Source of the DNA: Chlorobiaceae bacterium
GTDB lineage: Bacteria > Bacteroidota > Chlorobiia > Chlorobiales > Chlorobiaceae
Assembly (NCBI GenBank): GCA_013334485.1
Contig: JAAXXL010000012.1
Location: 1-53,590, forward strand
DNA: 53,590 nt
Direction: 5' to 3'
This document shows positions 34,081 through 43,970 of this stretch, in pieces. Each line of letters opens with the position of its first letter. The stretch's first letter is position 1. Position numbers and translations under genes: made by a program. The notes below the pieces were generated by a model. That model had not been told where the DNA came from. It saw only the letters and a program-made list of their open reading frames with translations, and made no database searches.

Positions 34081-35472
34081 TTATTTTGCTGCCGAAAGCC
34101 ACCTGTTGAGCTGATCAATCTCTTTTTCAGTGAGAACTCCTGCTCTCTGCTTGAGCATCAGATTATTAAGAATATACTGATACCGTAATTTGGCAAGATC
34201 ACGCCGGGTTGTAAGCAGCTTCCACTCTGCATCAAGCACATCCACATTGCTGCGGATTCCAGCTTCGAATCCCTTTTTTGTTCCGGCCAGAGCAATTTCT
34301 CCTGATTTAACCGCCTGTTCGTAGGCCTGAATCTGGGCAATGGCGGTAAGCACAATATTGTAGTACTTACGTATATCCGATTCAACTCCCCGCTCCTTGC
34401 TGCTGAGATCTTCGACGGATTTCAGACTCTTGGCATGCGCCTGGCGTATTGCTGCGCTGGCGTAACCTCCTGTATAGGTGGGAACACTCAATTGCAAACT
34501 GATCGAATAGGTATCGTAGGTCGATCCTATTGAGTAGTTGTTGTCACTCTCGGAATAGTTTTTTCCGCCGACAAGGTCAATCGTCGGATAACGGGTCCAC
34601 CGCTGTTTATCGACCTCGCGTTTTGCAATCTGAATCTCCTGGCGGGCAGCCACAAGTGCAGGATTGGACGTTCGAGCCAGTTCAATCCACTCATCAACGC
34701 TCTGTGGTTCCGGTTTGGATAGAACAATCTTCGAAGGGATCAGCCTTGAGAGCCCTTCCGGATAGACCCCGGTCAAATCTTCCAGCTCCCTGCGACTGTA
34801 CTCCACAGAACTTGAAATATCAACCCCCTCTGCAAGCGCAATATCATAGCTCGCCTGCGCCTCATTGATTTCGGTAATCGTACCGAACCCGTTCTCATAA
34901 CGACGTTTTGCCTGGCGATACTGCTCAAAAGTCGCTCGGGTGTGTGCCTGGCTGAACTGGAGGTTATCCTCGGCAAAAAGAGCGTTGCAGTATGCCTCGG
35001 TCACCCGTACAATCAGGCTTGCCTCTTCACCCTGAAGTTCAGCATCACTCTTGGCCGCAACAAACTTTGATTGCTGATATTCAGCCAAATTTGATAGGTT
35101 CAAAAGCGGTTGACGAACCGTTACGCCGTAATTGATTGTATTGTAATAATCTACAGGTGTGTACCTGCCAAGGTATCCATGCTGCGTTGAGCTGCGACCA
35201 CGCGAAGCACTCAATCGGACGTTGGGACGCAATTTAGATCTTGCTTTTCCGATCTCTTCCCTGTAGATCAGATTATCGGCCTTGGCAACACGGAAACGGG
35301 CATCGTAGGTCAGGGCATTCTGATAGGCCGTCAGGAGATCAAGAGGAGCCGCAAAAACTGTCCGGGCAGCAAACAGCACTCCAACAGCCATCAATAGACT
35401 CACCTGCTTTATCATCGGTACGTTCACGTCATGTTTCGTTATACATGCAATACTTTTAAGCAACCTCACCAT
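34081..35472 (-). CDS. TolC-family outer membrane channel of a type I system
   Basis: 463 residues with a signal peptide (hydrophobic 25-42, cut after VFAA). Two outer membrane efflux repeats follow, each with a long coiled coil. The second ends KKGFEAGIRSNVDVLDAEWKLLTTRRDLAKLRYQYI, the family hallmark. It resembles AprF/PrtF of protease exporters. GAGGAG overlapping the upstream HlyD stop lies at good distance before the ATG 35472. It forms the outer-membrane exit for the HlyD and ABC proteins encoded just upstream. Confidence 0.9.
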   Translation of the reverse strand: MVRLLKSIACITKHDVNVPMIKQVSLLMAVGVLFAARTVFAAPLDLLTAYQNALTYDARFRVAKADNLIYREEIGKARSKLRPNVRLSASRGRSSTQHGYLGRYTPVDYYNTINYGVTVRQPLLNLSNLAEYQQSKFVAAKSDAELQGEEASLIVRVTEAYCNALFAEDNLQFSQAHTRATFEQYRQAKRRYENGFGTITEINEAQASYDIALAEGVDISSSVEYSRRELEDLTGVYPEGLSRLIPSKIVLSKPEPQSVDEWIELARTSNPALVAARQEIQIAKREVDKQRWTRYPTIDLVGGKNYSESDNNYSIGSTYDTYSISLQLSVPTYTGGYASAAIRQAHAKSLKSVEDLSSKERGVESDIRKYYNIVLTAIAQIQAYEQAVKSGEIALAGTKKGFEAGIRSNVDVLDAEWKLLTTRRDLAKLRYQYILNNLMLKQRAGVLTEKEIDQLNRWLSAAK

Positions 35473-35477
35473 TGAAC

Positions 35478-36659
35478 CTACTCCTCTTTCATGGAGACCA
35501 TGATCTTCTTCACTAAAGGATCAATCAGATAGAGCAGAAGTGAGCGCTCCCCTGTCTTGACAACAACAATGACCGGCATTCCGGGCTGCATCTGCCGATG
35601 ACCAAGCGATTTCATTCCCTCCGACGTCACCATAACCCGGGCAAGATAGTAGTTGGCCCCCGGCTGCATGGGATTCGTCTGGGGTTCGGTTATAATGTCT
35701 TTTGAGACTGACTCAACAACACCCTCTACAACAAGCTGAGGGGAGTGTGCAAATGCCGAAAAGCTGACATCAACCGGAAGAGCTTTATGGATACTGTCAA
35801 TAAGATGGGGAGCCACCTTGGCATCAATAAGCAACCCCTCACTCGTCGGAACAATATCCATAATTTTCTGGCCCGGTTGCACCACTGCTCCCACCGTCTG
35901 AACCTGCAAACCAACCACCTGCCCTGAGGATGGTGATCGAATCTCGGTATCAGCAAGCTCTGCAGCAAGCGCTTTGGTTTTTTCAGCATCAGCCTCGACT
36001 TCAAGCAAAATCTGTGCAAGCTGGGAGGCGGTTGCTGATCTGAACTCCGAGATCTTCAACTCCAGATCACGCTGCTGACTCATCGGGGCATATCCCTCTC
36101 TGACCAGTGATTTGATACCCGCAAGCTGTGCATTGAGCAAGCCGAGGGTTGTATTTCGGGAAAGAAAAAGCTGCCGTTCATTGGCCATATTCCTCTGAGC
36201 CAGCTCTCTGTCACTGTCATTCAGCAGATCGGGATGAAACGTAATGGAGCGGGATCCTCTCAGCTCTGCATTAAGCCGGTCGGCGGTTGCCCGTATACCA
36301 AGATAGTGCTGATGAGCTTCATCAAAGCGCGCTCTTGCCGTCTGACTGTCAAGGGTTATGAGCAGGTCTCCCTGACGGACCATCTGCCCCTCACGGACAT
36401 GTACCTTCTCAATACGCCCTCCCCTGAGATTCTCCACAACCTTTCGTTTTGTAGCAATACTCACGATTCCCTGACAGGGCACACCCTCATCAAGAGGAGC
36501 GAATCCTGCCCAGAGCAGAAACCCACCGAATCCGACAAGGAGTATCCAGATACCAAGCCTTACCGGGCCTCTGGTATCACGATACTTCTCCCTGCTTTTT
36601 GCGAGTTGCGCAGCCTTGTCAGCTTCAACATCCGCCTTGAGTGCTTTTCTCTCTTCCAT
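35478..36659 (-). CDS. Type I secretion membrane fusion protein (PrtE/HlyD)
   Basis: 393 residues. A cytoplasmic charged N-terminus of about 30 residues precedes one membrane helix (about 34-50). The lipoyl half-motif RGGRIEKVHVREGQMVRQGDLL, a helical hairpin (about 110-220) and RSPSSGQVVGLQVQTVGAVV follow. The C-terminal MQPGMPVIVVVKTGERSLLLYLIDPL is the classical HlyD/PrtE ending. It bridges the ABC protein and TolC. 41 bp after the second ABC gene and 6 bp before tolC. Confidence 0.95.
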   Translation of the reverse strand: MEERKALKADVEADKAAQLAKSREKYRDTRGPVRLGIWILLVGFGGFLLWAGFAPLDEGVPCQGIVSIATKRKVVENLRGGRIEKVHVREGQMVRQGDLLITLDSQTARARFDEAHQHYLGIRATADRLNAELRGSRSITFHPDLLNDSDRELAQRNMANERQLFLSRNTTLGLLNAQLAGIKSLVREGYAPMSQQRDLELKISEFRSATASQLAQILLEVEADAEKTKALAAELADTEIRSPSSGQVVGLQVQTVGAVVQPGQKIMDIVPTSEGLLIDAKVAPHLIDSIHKALPVDVSFSAFAHSPQLVVEGVVESVSKDIITEPQTNPMQPGANYYLARVMVTSEGMKSLGHRQMQPGMPVIVVVKTGERSLLLYLIDPLVKKIMVSMKEE

Positions 36660-36699
36660 AAGCTTATTGATCTTCCTTTAATACTTCTCAAAATTCAGT

Positions 36700-38403
36700 T
36701 CAGGATGACACTCCTGCTGGCGTTGCCTGCCTCATTGCAGCGATAACCTCATCGCGAGGCCCGCAAAGATCAATCCTGCCTCCCTTCATCAAGACAACCA
36801 GATCGGCTGCACCGAGAATACTTGGACGATGGGTAATCAGAATAACTGTTTTTCCTGCTGCTTTCATATCTCCGACCGCTTGAAGCAGGGAGCGTTCACC
36901 AGCATCATCAAGATTGGCATTCGGTTCATCAAGAACAAGAATGGCAGGATTTCCGTAAATAGCACGTGCAAGCCCAACCCTCTGGCGCTGACCTCCCGAA
37001 AGCATTCCGCCAGCTTCACCAATCTGAGTATCATAACCACGAGCAAAACCAAGAATCATCTCATGAATTCCTGTACGGCGGGCAGCTTCAATCACCTTGA
37101 GTGAATCAACTTCAGTAAATCGTGCAATATTTTCAGCAATAGAGCCATCAAAAAGCTCTATATCCTGCGGAAGATATCCAAGATGTGGTCCAAGCTCCGC
37201 TCTGTTCCAGCTCCCGACAGGGTCACCGTCTATGAGAACAACTCCCTCCGGATGCGGCCATACGCCGACAATACAGCGGGCAAGTGTTGATTTTCCTGAT
37301 CCTGAGGGGCCAAGCACAACAACAACCTTTCCTGCAGGAAACATCACCTGAATATGATCGAGAATGGGCGATTGACGACCTTCCACGCGCACGGTAAGTG
37401 ACTCTATACGGATTTCGCCAAAAGGATCCTGATGCCGCGCTTCCGGCTTCTGTTCCGGAAACTCTTCAAGCAGCTTTTCAAGACGGTTGAATGCTGTAAG
37501 TGAGTGAACAAAAGGCTTCCATGTGGCCACAACAAGATCCAGTGGCTGCAATGCCCTCGACATCAGAACATTTGCCGCGATCATTGAACCGGGAGACATC
37601 GTACCATCAATAACCAGAAGCGCACCGGCTCCAAGAGTCAAAGACTGCATGGTGTAGCGAAGAAACTTTGCCCAGGCCTGTTGACGATGCTGACGATTCT
37701 GGGAAGACTCAGCCTTGGCCAGGGAGGCGTCGTTAAGGATAAACCAGCGTTTCATGAGATTCCCGCTCATCCCCATTGCATGGATCGGCTCAATATTGCG
37801 CAGCTTGCTCTGCAGATAGCGGTAGCTCTCATTACCGGCTTCAGATGCATGCTCAATCTCTCTTCGGGTCAAAAGATGGCTTTGAAAGGTTACCAGAAGC
37901 TGAATAATCGCAAAGAGAATCGAAAGCCAGCCGAGAAGGGGGTTTAGAATAAAAATTACAGCAATATAGATCGGAGTCCAAGGGGTATCAAAAAAGGCAA
38001 TCATGCCATTTGCTGTCAGAAACTGACGGATATTGGCAAAATCCTGAAAAGCTTCACTTATTTTGTGCGTGCTTCGGGTAAGATATGCCTCAAAACTCGC
38101 TTTGAACACAAGGGAGTTCAGCGCTTCATCAAGCTGAACGCCGGCACGAACAAGAAGACGGGAACGCAGCCACTCGGCAAAAGCCATAACCACATAAAAC
38201 AGAATCAGAAAAAGAGTTACCATGAGCAGGGTCAATTCACTGCCGCTCTTCAGAACCCGCCCGTACACCTGAAGCATATAGAGCGTAGGAGCAAGCATCA
38301 GCAGATTGGCGATCATGCTGAAAATACCTACCCACACAAAAAGGCGTCGAAACTTCCAGAGCTGGCGGGAGAGGATACTCTGATTAAAAAATTCAGGTCT
38401 CAT
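36700..38403 (-). CDS. Type I secretion ABC permease/ATPase, second
   Basis: 567 residues, PrtD family. A six-helix membrane domain (about 20-300) with MLAPTLYMLQVYGRVLKSGSELTLLM is followed by a nucleotide-binding domain. Walker A GPSGSGKST, Q-loop GYLPQDIELFDGSIAENIARF, signature LSGGQRQR, Walker B ILVLDEPNANLD and switch His ITHRPSIL are all intact. No C39 peptidase domain is present, so no Gly-Gly leader cleavage is expected. It has the same length as the ABC gene upstream but differs clearly in sequence. Confidence 0.95.
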   Translation of the reverse strand: MRPEFFNQSILSRQLWKFRRLFVWVGIFSMIANLLMLAPTLYMLQVYGRVLKSGSELTLLMVTLFLILFYVVMAFAEWLRSRLLVRAGVQLDEALNSLVFKASFEAYLTRSTHKISEAFQDFANIRQFLTANGMIAFFDTPWTPIYIAVIFILNPLLGWLSILFAIIQLLVTFQSHLLTRREIEHASEAGNESYRYLQSKLRNIEPIHAMGMSGNLMKRWFILNDASLAKAESSQNRQHRQQAWAKFLRYTMQSLTLGAGALLVIDGTMSPGSMIAANVLMSRALQPLDLVVATWKPFVHSLTAFNRLEKLLEEFPEQKPEARHQDPFGEIRIESLTVRVEGRQSPILDHIQVMFPAGKVVVVLGPSGSGKSTLARCIVGVWPHPEGVVLIDGDPVGSWNRAELGPHLGYLPQDIELFDGSIAENIARFTEVDSLKVIEAARRTGIHEMILGFARGYDTQIGEAGGMLSGGQRQRVGLARAIYGNPAILVLDEPNANLDDAGERSLLQAVGDMKAAGKTVILITHRPSILGAADLVVLMKGGRIDLCGPRDEVIAAMRQATPAGVSS

Positions 38404-38446
38404 AGGTTAAAATACACTGTTCCGCTAAAATTCAACTTCGGGGTGA

Positions 38447-40150
38447 TTACGCTCCCGAGTGCTGGGGTTGAGAGGCTCCCTGCTTTGGAGCAAGTACCTC
38501 CTGGGTAGTTCCAAATCGCTGAATCTGACCATCAACAAGGACAAGAACATGCTCCATGGATCCAAGAATATTCAGTCGATGCGTTATAACAACCACCGTT
38601 GTACCCTGTGCCCGTAATACCTTGATAGCATTAAGCAGCGCAATATCTCCAGCTTCATCAAGACTGGCATTAGGTTCATCAAGAACAACAAACTTCGGAA
38701 TACCGTAAACAGCCCTTGCCAGAGCTACCCGCTGCCGTTCGCCACCGGAAAGAAATGATCCGTCATCACCAATCTGTGTATCATACTTTTTCGGCAACCC
38801 TTCAATAAAACCCTCTAACCCTGCCATTCGACACGCATCGCTGACTTTTAACGTATCAGGAACATCAAATCGGGCGACATTTTCTGCAATGGTTCCTTCA
38901 AAGAGCTCCACATTCTGGGGCAGATAACCGACATACTTCCCAAGCTCCTCCTTATCCCATTGATACAAATCGTTACCATCAAGACGCACCTTTCCCTGCA
39001 TAGCCGGCCAAATACCGACAAGAAGCCGTGCAAGCGTGGTTTTGCCGGATGCAGAAGGACCAACAATCGCCAGCGATCCACCCGAGGCAACCCGGAAATT
39101 GATCCCTTTGAGAATCGGATTCTGGCTTCGCGGTGCTCCTGCAACAACACCTTCAACAAGCAAAAAGCCTTTAGGCGGAGGCAGGGGCATCTTTTTTTCA
39201 GGAAGAGGATACTCCCGTAGAAGAGCATCCAGACGATTGGATGCCTCAAGGGTATCTTCAATCTGGCGCCAACTGCCGATTATCTGAACAAGAGGCGCAA
39301 GTACCCGTCCGCCGAGAATGGATCCGACAATCATGCCTGAGCCAAAAAGCTGCCCTTTGAGCATCAACCAGCACCCCATTCCAAGCAAAAGTGAGCTTAA
39401 CAAGCTTTGCACCAGCTTGGAAAGTGCCGCATTGGTACCGGCATGATCCGAAGCGATAGCCTGCTGCATCAGAAACTCCTGCTGGCGAACCATCCACCTT
39501 TTGTGAATATTGCCGAGCATCCCCATCGATTCAATGACCTGGGCATTGCGAATCACCTCCTCAGCATAAACTTGCGCACTGTTGGAACTCCGGTTGGCAG
39601 CAATCATCGGTTCACGAACACGACGCTCATTGACAAAACCAATTGCAAACTGCACAACAGCTCCGCCAAGAGCAAACCATCCGAGCACAGGACTCATCAG
39701 AAAAAGAATCACCAGGATAAGCAGCGCAAGTGGCGCATCAATGATGGCAAGCATTGCTCTGGAGGGAAGAAATTCACGAATGGTCTTCAGATCACGAAGC
39801 GTATTGGCTCCTGATGCCGGCAAATTGGAAAGGCGTGCAGAAACAACAGCGCAAAAAACCTGAGCCCTGAGATCCTTGTCCAGCTTCAGACCGGCATCAT
39901 GCATAATCTGACTGCGAACCCACTCCAGCGCTTCAAGCAGGAGATAAAGAAAAACAACAAGAAGGGTAAGCATCAGGAGGGTCGTATGACTGCGGCTGTT
40001 TAGCACCCGGTCATAGACCTCCATCATATATGCGCTCGGCGCAAGAACAAGCAGATTAACAAAAAAACTGAAAAACAAAGTCTGTTTTAATGATGGGAAA
40101 AGCGCCAGAAGAGCCTCGCGCAAAGGAGATTTCTCTTTTGTGCTGTTCAC
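38447..40150 (-). CDS. Type I secretion ABC permease/ATPase, first
   Basis: 567 residues, PrtD family. The membrane domain contains LVLAPSAYMMEVYDRVLNSRSHTTLLML. The ATPase has Walker A GPSASGKTT, GYLPQNVELFEGTIAENVARF, signature LSGGERQR, Walker B FVVLDEPNASLD and ITHRLNIL, all intact. First gene of the operon abc-abc-hlyD-tolC-small protein. Two complete and different ABC proteins in one type I operon suggest a heterodimeric exporter or two substrate-specific ones. Confidence 0.95.
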   Translation of the reverse strand: MNSTKEKSPLREALLALFPSLKQTLFFSFFVNLLVLAPSAYMMEVYDRVLNSRSHTTLLMLTLLVVFLYLLLEALEWVRSQIMHDAGLKLDKDLRAQVFCAVVSARLSNLPASGANTLRDLKTIREFLPSRAMLAIIDAPLALLILVILFLMSPVLGWFALGGAVVQFAIGFVNERRVREPMIAANRSSNSAQVYAEEVIRNAQVIESMGMLGNIHKRWMVRQQEFLMQQAIASDHAGTNAALSKLVQSLLSSLLLGMGCWLMLKGQLFGSGMIVGSILGGRVLAPLVQIIGSWRQIEDTLEASNRLDALLREYPLPEKKMPLPPPKGFLLVEGVVAGAPRSQNPILKGINFRVASGGSLAIVGPSASGKTTLARLLVGIWPAMQGKVRLDGNDLYQWDKEELGKYVGYLPQNVELFEGTIAENVARFDVPDTLKVSDACRMAGLEGFIEGLPKKYDTQIGDDGSFLSGGERQRVALARAVYGIPKFVVLDEPNASLDEAGDIALLNAIKVLRAQGTTVVVITHRLNILGSMEHVLVLVDGQIQRFGTTQEVLAPKQGASQPQHSGA

Positions 40151-40467
40151 TGGAGAAAAGAGTTGCGTTCACATTGTCTCATCGGTACCAAAATAGATAT
40201 AGATAATCTTCAGCTACGATGTAGCCGATAAACAAAAAAACTGAATTGTGATAATAAAAAAAACCAGGGTCAGGCTGACTGAACTAACAGATAGTCTTGC
40301 AGAATAAAAACATGAATAAACTGGTGTGAATAGTTGTCGATGAAGATAGGCATATCACAGGCCCCCTTCACCGGTTAAATCATCTTGTAAAGCTAAAATA
40401 AAACAGAGTAAATACAATAACTATATACGGGTGCTGCAGCGACCAAAATCAACTGGAAATTGAACTC
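40151..40467. other. Gap upstream of the type I secretion operon
   Basis: No gene is seen. It should contain the promoter of the minus-strand secretion operon and the end of the sensor kinase transcript. No convincing terminator or promoter was found by eye. Confidence 0.4.
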
Positions 40468-42555
40468 CTATACAACGCTGCGACTGAGTAGTTCATCTAC
40501 TTTTTTCATCAGCATAGTGAGTGAAAACGGTTTGCTGATAAATCCCACGCCATCCTCCAGCACTCCTTCCCTTGCAATAATATCGGTAGTATATCCTGAC
40601 ATATAAAGGGTTTTAAGATCCGGATGAACAAGTTGAAGTGTTTTAGAAAGCTCACACCCGTTCATTTCCGGCAAAATAACATCCGTCATGAGAAGGTGAA
40701 TCTTCTCGCCATACTCTCTGCTTATGCGAATCGCATCTGTGGGAGTTGAAGCAGTGAGTACCGCAAATCCATTATTATCAAGTATCAGTTTGCAAAGACT
40801 AAGAATATCCGGTTCATCCTCTACAAGCAATACTGTTTCTTTTCCCTTAACATGAGATGGTCCCGGCTCTGAAAAATCATCCGGTTCGGCATATCCCCGG
40901 TGTTTCGGGAAATAGATCTTGAAGGTTGTTCCCTTCCCCGGATGACTCTGACAGTCAATAAAGCCTTTATTCTGTTTGATGATACCGTAGACAGTAGAGA
41001 GACCCATTCCCGTACCTTGACCTTTTCCTTTAGTTGTAAAAAAGGGTTCAAATATATGAGGCAGATCCTTTTTTGCAATTCCGGATCCGGTATCGGTCAA
41101 TACAATGATAATATATTCTCCCGGCACCTTACAGAGATGACCGGAAGCGCACGCATCCTTGTCAACAGATATGATTCGGGTTTCAATAGTGATTTTTCCG
41201 GGACCTGCAATAGCATCCCGGGAATTAACCGTGAGGTTGCCAAGAATCAGATCAATCTGGACAGGATCAATCTTTACCGGAGTAGTATGGCTGGCGGGTA
41301 TCCACACCAGAGTAATCTGATCACCAACCAGCCCCCTGAGCGTCGAGAGCATTCTTTCAACCATAGTGTTCAGATCAAGAACAATGGGCATAACTGCCTG
41401 TTTACGGGAAAAGGCAAGCAACTGGTTGGTGAGTTCTGAAGAACGCTCCACAGCTTTCAGAATCATTTTAAAGTTATTCTGCAGCGAATGATCAAGACTC
41501 GGCAGGGTCATCGCAAGCTCGACATTACCGAGAATGACGCCAAGCATGTTGTTGAAGTCATGCGCGATACCTCCGGCAAGCTGACCAATCAACTCCATTT
41601 TCTGAGCCTGTAAGAGCACCTCCTGAACTTTCTGCTCCGAAATTTCAGCCCGCTTGCGGGCTACAATATCCCATGCAAAATCGGCCAGCGTACTGACAAG
41701 ATTAACATCATTGTCATCGTAATCATATGACTTACCTCCGACACCCACAATAGCCTGAACAATGCCCCCTCGCAAAACAGGAACCACAAGTGATCGCTGA
41801 ATGTCAGGATGTCCGTCCGGCATACGGATAAGGTGTAGCAAATCCTCACGATTATTGAAAACCACAGGATGCCTGTTCACTGCGGCTTCTGACCACACTT
41901 CCGGAGTGTGAAAAGGAGGATGCTCACGATCTTCCTCAACACACTGAAATGGCATATTCATGTTGCTTGAGAAAACCTGGCCCGATAGTGTGGCCTGATC
42001 ATCTCCGATAAAGTGGCAAAACCCGACACAACTCCCGGTAAGACGTTCAGCTTCATCAAGTGTTGCCCGCAGCAGCATCTCAACAGAACTGGTTTCCGCT
42101 ATATCAAGAAGAGAAAGTCGAAATGCCGTAAGCGCTTCGAATCTTTTCCTTTCAGTAATTTCGATACCTATAGCGACAATAAAAGGTTCGCCGTCAATAA
42201 TGATCCTGCTACCGGAAATCATTCTCCATTGATATTCAGGGCCACCATGAAGCAGTACCCGTCCTTCATCGCTCTCTTCAACTCCATAAGCGAGAATGTT
42301 GCCCATTTTCTCCAGAGCAAGAGCCCTGTCATCCGGATGAAAAACCTTGATCGCGTCAAAACCTTTCAGTTCGCTTTCCGGCAAACCGAGAATAACATCA
42401 CGATAATAGGCATTCCACCAGACAATCTTTCCGTTTACATCGTTGATGGTAAATGAACCCGGAAAGGAGTCAATAATGGCTTTACTGAAAATTTGCTCAT
42501 ATTTCGAGCCAAAACTCCGATCAAGCTCCATGCAGTTTTCGTTCTGACTACTCAT
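40468..42555 (-). CDS. PAS-GAF hybrid sensor histidine kinase
   Basis: 695 residues, no membrane segment. Order: PAS with PAC (about 20-135, SFTINDVNGKIVWWN), GAF domain (about 150-305), HisKA with phospho-acceptor His332 in GGIAHDFNNMLGV, HATPase with DTGSGIAKKDLPHIFEPFFTTKGKGQGTG-type motifs, and a C-terminal receiver with phospho-acceptor Asp625 in LLMTDVILPEMNG. The soluble build suggests sensing of a cytoplasmic signal. No cognate response regulator gene is adjacent; output may be by phosphorelay. A MITE-like repeat lies just upstream. Confidence 0.93.
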   Translation of the reverse strand: MSSQNENCMELDRSFGSKYEQIFSKAIIDSFPGSFTINDVNGKIVWWNAYYRDVILGLPESELKGFDAIKVFHPDDRALALEKMGNILAYGVEESDEGRVLLHGGPEYQWRMISGSRIIIDGEPFIVAIGIEITERKRFEALTAFRLSLLDIAETSSVEMLLRATLDEAERLTGSCVGFCHFIGDDQATLSGQVFSSNMNMPFQCVEEDREHPPFHTPEVWSEAAVNRHPVVFNNREDLLHLIRMPDGHPDIQRSLVVPVLRGGIVQAIVGVGGKSYDYDDNDVNLVSTLADFAWDIVARKRAEISEQKVQEVLLQAQKMELIGQLAGGIAHDFNNMLGVILGNVELAMTLPSLDHSLQNNFKMILKAVERSSELTNQLLAFSRKQAVMPIVLDLNTMVERMLSTLRGLVGDQITLVWIPASHTTPVKIDPVQIDLILGNLTVNSRDAIAGPGKITIETRIISVDKDACASGHLCKVPGEYIIIVLTDTGSGIAKKDLPHIFEPFFTTKGKGQGTGMGLSTVYGIIKQNKGFIDCQSHPGKGTTFKIYFPKHRGYAEPDDFSEPGPSHVKGKETVLLVEDEPDILSLCKLILDNNGFAVLTASTPTDAIRISREYGEKIHLLMTDVILPEMNGCELSKTLQLVHPDLKTLYMSGYTTDIIAREGVLEDGVGFISKPFSLTMLMKKVDELLSRSVV

Positions 42556-42583
42556 TGCTTTACGATATGAGTTATTCTGTAAT

Positions 42584-42722
42584 GGGTACCTCTATTTATT
42601 TATTCCGAAACCCGATTACTGCGTTGGGTGGTGCTCGAAATCATGTACTACGTGTACACTCCGGTTTCTGTGCTCCATCCGCCTTGTCCTCGGGCTTCTC
42701 ACGACAATAAATAGAGGTGCCC
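42584..42722. repeat. MITE-like repeat, copy 3 (139 bp)
   Basis: Ends GGGTACCTCTATTTATT and AATAAATAGAGGTGCCC form an inverted repeat. It is flanked by TAAT on both sides (42580-42583 and 42723-42726). It is nearly identical to copy 1 apart from short deletions around the central GTACTACGTGTAC palindrome. It lies 28 bp upstream of the sensor kinase start. Confidence 0.85.
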
Positions 42723-43155
42723 TAATGTTTTTCGGGATCCCTGGCGACATTCATGCCAGGAGAATCATAGATTACGATCACACTACGGTTCATCTGCGAA
42801 TATTGCGTTATAAACCGAAGTTGACACGGAATCAAAAGTAAGATCAACCGACCGACAAGAGTTTGTGAGACTGATTATCATCTTAAACAGAAATAATAAA
42901 AGCGCTCCATCGGTTACTTTGTCTCACCAATATAGCTCAATTATTGAAAATAATTTCGGATCTCCATCCGCACAAGGCTCAAGGATGAAGATATCCCCAT
43001 GATCCATCGTCCAATCTGAGGCAAGATTTCAAAAAATGATTATTATTGGTTCAGAAAACGGTACATAGCCCGGTTATTGAAAAACACAACCTTATGATCT
43101 ACCTCTATATAATCCTGCTTCTGCCCGACAGGATACAAAACCCGCACACCGCTTT
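42723..43155. other. Divergent gap between sensor kinase and DUF218 gene
   Basis: No gene, RNA or repeat is recognised apart from a small hairpin CTGGC / GCCAG (about 42740-42758). Confidence 0.4.
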
Positions 43156-43746
43156 ATGAAACTCTTTTTCAAACTGGCTCTTGTTACTCTTTTTTCTCTT
43201 TGCGCTGCTGCATCAGCCCTGTTTTTCTCGCTTGGCTTTCTGCTCTCGCTCTATGCCGGTAATCCCGAAAAAACCGATGTTATTATTGTACTTGGAGGAG
43301 ATAACGGACTCCGTGTCCGTAAAGGAGCGGAGCTTTACAATGCAGGTTATGCCTCACATGTCATCCTGACAGGTATTGATGAACGATTTTACAGTCCCGC
43401 TCACCCCAACTGGCGTGAACGGCGGATGATTGCTCTTGGAGTACCTAAAAAAGCGATCAGGGTAGACACCCAATCAACGACAACCTGGGAAGAGGCCGTC
43501 AACACGGCTGACACTATGGAGAAAAAAGGGTGGAAAAGTGCAATTGTCGTCAGCGATCCGCCCCACATGCTTCGCCTGCACCAGACATGGAACAGGGCCT
43601 TCAAAGGCACTTCGAAAACATTCATTCTTGTTTCAACGAAACCTGAATGGTGGCGACCGCTTTCATGGTGGAAAAACAAAAAAAGCTGGCAGTTTGTCAT
43701 CAACGAGATTAAAAAGAATCTCTTCTATACGGTGATGTACTACTGA
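43156..43746 (+). CDS. DUF218 (YdcF/SanA/ElyC-like) membrane protein
   Basis: 196 residues. An N-terminal hydrophobic segment (about 5-33) anchors or exports a DUF218 domain. Motifs are DVIIVLGGDNGLRVRKGAELYNAGYASHVILTG, STTTWEEAVNTADTM and AIVVSDPPHMLRLHQTWNRAF. Relatives act in cell envelope biogenesis and vancomycin or detergent tolerance. The exact reaction is unknown. Single gene on the plus strand. Confidence 0.9.
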   Translation: MKLFFKLALVTLFSLCAAASALFFSLGFLLSLYAGNPEKTDVIIVLGGDNGLRVRKGAELYNAGYASHVILTGIDERFYSPAHPNWRERRMIALGVPKKAIRVDTQSTTTWEEAVNTADTMEKKGWKSAIVVSDPPHMLRLHQTWNRAFKGTSKTFILVSTKPEWWRPLSWWKNKKSWQFVINEIKKNLFYTVMYY

Positions 43747-43970
43747 ACCTATCCAGTGCGGGATGGGATCCTTTCAGCATAACACCCTCCAATGCAAAAG
43801 AGAACATTGGAAACGTGCAACTCACTGCAACACTCTCTTTTTCAACTAAACCTCTCCCGACGCACTATTACTGCCGGAGAATAGCCGTAGTAGCTCTGTT
43901 AATTTGAATATATTAGCAGAGAGTTTAAACTGCATGAGCCCCTGTTGATAACATCCAGACAAGAAATCGT

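Noticed and set aside
17305-42722. CRISPR array or tRNA-like origin for the dispersed repeat
   Set aside because: Copies are 12-13 kb apart, have terminal inverted repeats and flanking duplications, and no spacer-repeat periodicity or cloverleaf is seen.
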